Assembly: GCA_001825565.1 (NCBI GenBank)
Contig: MHXM01000087.1
Span: forward strand, 314 to 8,702
Direction of reading: 5' to 3'
Source: Desulfuromonadaceae bacterium GWC2_58_13
GTDB taxonomy: Bacteria; Desulfobacterota; Desulfuromonadia; Desulfuromonadales; Trichloromonadaceae
Length of the DNA: 8,389 nucleotides
In this document: positions 6,191-8,389 of the stretch, piece by piece
Layout of the letters: every line of letters starts with the position of its first letter
Numbering within the stretch: position 1 is the first letter of the stretch
Notes under the pieces: generated by a model
The model's database searches: none
Told to the model about the DNA's origin: nothing
What the model saw: only the letters and a program-made list of their open reading frames with translations
Translations under genes and position numbers: made by a program

Positions 6191-6784
6191 ATGAAAAAGA
6201 ATGCGGGCAAAGAATTGCAGCGGATCAAGGGGATCGGTCAGGTCCTGTCGCAACGGATGGTTGGTTTGGGCATCGACAGTATCGCCAGGGTTATCGAGGC
6301 CGGCGCCGAAGGTCTCGGCGCCGTACCCGGACTCCATGCCCGCCTGATCCCTTCGATTCTGGTCCAGGCGGAGGACCTGGCCGGGGAAGAAGCCTGCGGA
6401 AGCGGAGAAGTCTCCGGCATGGCCGAAATCGCAGCCGCCGGTGAAAAGAAGATTAAAAAAGCCAAGAGCCAAAAGCAGTTGGCCGGTCTGCAGCTGGCTG
6501 CGGAAAAGCTGCGGGAGAGGGTGCAGGGTCTGCTTTCCGATATGCTGGTGAAAAAAGAAGGCCTGTCCGAAAAGGGGGCCGGCAAGCGGCTGCAAAAAGA
6601 AGCCGGCAAGCTTTTGCAGACCCTGGCTCGGGTCGAAGCCAAAATGGGCGGCCGGCCGAAAAATACCGGAAAGAAACTGGCCAAAACCGGGAAGAGGCTC
6701 GATGCCCTGGAGGGGATGGGTCCGAACAAACTGAGCCGTGGCCTCAAAAAGGCCAGGAAACCGCTGAAAAGAATCGCAGGCTAG
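6191..6784 (+). CDS. Helix-hairpin-helix protein with lysine-rich C-terminal tail
   Basis: The 197-residue protein has two parts. Residues about 7-65 look like tandem helix-hairpin-helix units: LQRIKGIGQVLSQRMVGLGI (9-28), with the hairpin GIG at 14-16, and a second unit around AVPGLHARLIPSIL (44-57). HhH units usually contact the DNA backbone without sequence specificity. Residues 85-197 are strongly basic: I count 24 Lys and 9 Arg against 10 Asp/Glu. Short GK-x-L elements recur (GKRL 131, GKLL 139, GKKL 160, GKRL 167), two of them inside an 8-residue repeat (130-145) that is also visible in the DNA as GCCGGCAAGC at 6578 and 6602. No signal peptide, membrane segment or catalytic motif is seen. 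It may be a histone-like nucleoid or polyP-binding protein. Its position between the divergent promoter and ppx suggests a role with polyP, but I do not recognise a named family. Confidence 0.88.
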   Translation: MKKNAGKELQRIKGIGQVLSQRMVGLGIDSIARVIEAGAEGLGAVPGLHARLIPSILVQAEDLAGEEACGSGEVSGMAEIAAAGEKKIKKAKSQKQLAGLQLAAEKLRERVQGLLSDMLVKKEGLSEKGAGKRLQKEAGKLLQTLARVEAKMGGRPKNTGKKLAKTGKRLDALEGMGPNKLSRGLKKARKPLKRIAG

Positions 6785-6901
6785 CACCCGATTTCGAGGG
6801 ATTGCGTAGGGCCTTGACGTGTCGGCAAGGTGCGAAAGACTATGGGTGACAGGGTACCAGACGGAAGGAGGCGGCATTTTGCCCTTGGGGAGGTTTGAAT
6901 C
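6785..6901 (+). other. Spacer/leader between the HhH gene and ppx
   Basis: No convincing gene and no T-tailed terminator are present, so read-through from the HhH gene into ppx is likely. Possible weak folds are CACCC (6785-6789) with GGGTG (6844-6848), enclosing CCTTG (6812-6816) with CAAGG (6826-6830), and a 4-bp stem GGCA/TGCC at 6873-6883. A second strong ribosome-binding-like sequence, AAGGAGG, is at 6865-6871, ahead of a possible 8-codon ORF starting TTG at 6879. Confidence 0.45.
6887..6893 (+). promoter_or_regulatory. Ribosome binding site deciding the ppx GTG start
   Basis: GGGGAGG is followed by 8 bases and GTG at 6902. The in-frame ATG upstream at 6842 is closed by a TGA at 6896-6898, so the reading frame cannot begin earlier than this GTG. 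Confidence 0.75.
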
Positions 6902-8389
6902 GTGATCGACCGGCGGCTGGCGGCAATCGACATCGGCACCAATTCCATTCGCTGCATCATGGTCGAAGTTCCACCCGACAGCGAATTCAGGGTGCTGGAC
7001 GATGAAAAGGCCACGGTCCGTCTCGGCGAAGGGATGTCGGCAACCGGTGAAATTTCCGCCGCCGCCTGGCAACGGGCCCGGGAGGCGTTGGCGCGCATGA
7101 AGAAGATCGCCGACGGCCTGGGGGTAAAGACGGTGGTGGCGGTGGCGACCAGTGCGGTGCGCAAGGCCGCCAATGGGCAGGCGTTTGTCGAAGCGATGGC
7201 CGCGGAAACCGGAATCCGGATCCAGATTATCGGCGGTGAAGAAGAAGCGGAACTGGCGGCGCTCAGTGCCTGGCATCACTTCGACATGGAAACCGCCCGT
7301 TATGCCCTGGTCGATATCGGCGGGGGCAGCGCCGAGGTGGTGACGGCGGTCGGCAGTCATATCGAGGACATCGGTTCCTTCGAACTCGGCGCGATTTACC
7401 TGACCGAAAAGTTTCTCGGCCAGGACCCGATTCCCGAAAACGACATCAGGCGGATGCGCGCCCACATCCGCAAGGTGTTGCAGAAAAATCTAACTGAAAA
7501 CGGCCATGTCGTGCAATGCCTGATCGGTTCGGGAGGGACGCTGAATGCCATCGGCAACATGATTATGGGCATGCGCGAGGAACAGTACGGTTCGGTTCAC
7601 GGCTACGAGGTATTGCGCTCGGAGGTGGTTCACCTGCTGGCGATGCTGCAGAGAAAAAACCTCAAGGAACGAAAAACCCTGGCCGGGCTCAGTCCCGAAC
7701 GGGCGGAAATCATCGTTGCCGGAGTTGCCGTGGTCGATGAACTGATGCGGTTTTTCGGCACCAACATCCTTAAAATCAACGAGCGCGGCATTCGCGAAGG
7801 GCTGATCCTTAAGAGCCTCGAAAAGTACGGTTTTCTCGACCGCCGCAAGCAGGTTCGGGACTGGGAGACCGCGGTGCGCACCTTTGCCGGGTCCTGCCAT
7901 GTCGATCTGGTGCATGGCGAACAGGTGAGAACCCTGGCGGTGCGGATCTTTGACGAGTTGGCCGCCTATGGCGGCAAGGGCTCCGGCCTGTCGCCCCGCA
8001 ACCGGCAGATTCTCGAGGCGGCGGCCCTGCTGCACGATGTTGGGTATTTCATCGACTACGCCAAGCACCACAAGCATTCCTATCACCTGATTCGGCATGC
8101 CAATCTGTTTGACTTCTCGCCCCGCGAGACCGAGATCATCGCCAACCTGGCCCGTTATCACCGCAAGTCCCTGCCAAAGAACAAGCATGAAAACTTCGCT
8201 CGTCTGAACAGCGACGATCAGGCTCTGGTGCGGCGGCTTGGCGGCATTCTGCGTCTGGCCGACGGCCTGGACCGCCGGCGCGCCGGCCTGGTCAAAGAGC
8301 TGAAGTGTCGTATCGATAAAACCCAGATCGTGCTGGAGGTGGCTGGGGCGGATGACCTGTCGGTGGAGATCTACGGCGGGCAGTCCAAA
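6902..8389 (+). CDS. ppx: Exopolyphosphatase / GppA-family phosphatase with HD domain (C-terminus cut by window edge)
   Basis: The 496 codons present encode a Ppx/GppA protein of the ASKHA (actin-like) fold. This family hydrolyses terminal phosphates of polyP or pppGpp. The phosphate-1 loop AIDIGTNSIRC lies near residues 8-18. The acidic GGEEEAEL segment (111-118) carries the position of the catalytic glutamate of E. coli PPX. Phosphate-2 DIGGGSAEV is at 138-146 and the adenosine-type loop IGSGGTLNAIG begins at 208. A C-terminal HD-type domain follows, with H338 and LLHDVGYF (H378-D379). The first codon is GTG, supported by GGGGAGG. No stop occurs before base 8389; family members are often about 500-540 residues, so only the end should be missing. 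Divergent linkage to ppk1 favours polyP as substrate, giving a synthesis/degradation pair, but Ppx and GppA cannot be told apart by sequence alone. Confidence 0.95.
   Translation, partial: MIDRRLAAIDIGTNSIRCIMVEVPPDSEFRVLDDEKATVRLGEGMSATGEISAAAWQRAREALARMKKIADGLGVKTVVAVATSAVRKAANGQAFVEAMAAETGIRIQIIGGEEEAELAALSAWHHFDMETARYALVDIGGGSAEVVTAVGSHIEDIGSFELGAIYLTEKFLGQDPIPENDIRRMRAHIRKVLQKNLTENGHVVQCLIGSGGTLNAIGNMIMGMREEQYGSVHGYEVLRSEVVHLLAMLQRKNLKERKTLAGLSPERAEIIVAGVAVVDELMRFFGTNILKINERGIREGLILKSLEKYGFLDRRKQVRDWETAVRTFAGSCHVDLVHGEQVRTLAVRIFDELAAYGGKGSGLSPRNRQILEAAALLHDVGYFIDYAKHHKHSYHLIRHANLFDFSPRETEIIANLARYHRKSLPKNKHENFARLNSDDQALVRRLGGILRLADGLDRRRAGLVKELKCRIDKTQIVLEVAGADDLSVEIYGGQSK

Noticed and set aside
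6785..6848. Riboswitch (GEMM c-di-GMP type) upstream of ppx
   Set aside because: Some short complementary segments exist, but the conserved GEMM core sequences are not present.
6842..6898. 18-codon ATG ORF in frame with ppx
   Set aside because: It has no ribosome binding site, ends at a TGA just before the ppx GTG and encodes nothing recognisable.
6173..7465. 430-codon open frame on the minus strand opposite the HhH gene and ppx
   Set aside because: It lies antisense to two well-supported genes with clear motifs, shows no recognisable domain and crosses the boundary between them. It is a high-GC shadow frame.

Overview
This GC-rich, gene-dense window reads as a polyphosphate (polyP) locus from a Gram-negative bacterium. 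The gene families and their arrangement look most like a Desulfuromonadales/Geobacter-type deltaproteobacterium (Desulfuromonadota). That placement is inferred from family resemblance and not from any marker gene. There are six protein-coding genes, two of them cut by the window edges. I see no RNA genes, mobile elements or CRISPR arrays.

Layout. Four genes run leftward (minus strand) from an AT-rich divergent intergenic region at about 5942-6190. In transcription order they are ppk1 (polyphosphate kinase, 3689-5941), a CYTH-like/CHAD protein (2115-3668, 20 bp after ppk1), an orphan ParA/MinD-family ATPase (1369-2118, overlapping the CHAD gene by ATGA), and, after a 122-bp leader, a PIN-PhoH protein (1-1246, C-terminus off the window). 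Two genes run rightward from the same region: a small helix-hairpin-helix protein with a lysine-rich tail (6191-6784), then, after a 117-bp gap, a Ppx/GppA phosphatase with an HD domain (6902-8389, C-terminus off the window).

How they may work together. PPK1 makes polyP and Ppx degrades it, so synthesis and breakdown are divergently transcribed from one control region. CHAD domains bind polyP and localise to polyP granules in other bacteria. A ParA-type ATPase translationally coupled to a CHAD protein, with no ParB or parS in view, suggests a granule-positioning or granule-segregation module analogous to the McdA-type systems for carboxysomes. The HhH/Lys-rich protein could bind DNA, polyP or both. 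PhoH2-type proteins (PIN RNase fused to a PhoH ATPase) act on RNA.

Regulation. The divergent region carries TAAC/GTTA repeats spaced exactly 11 bp apart, three facing ppk1 and two facing the HhH gene. This is the geometry of Pho boxes bound by PhoB/PhoP-family regulators. The phoH leader contains a 12-bp inverted repeat that could hide its Shine-Dalgarno sequence, with a perfect 9-bp hairpin nested inside. Both regulatory ideas are inferences from sequence pattern.
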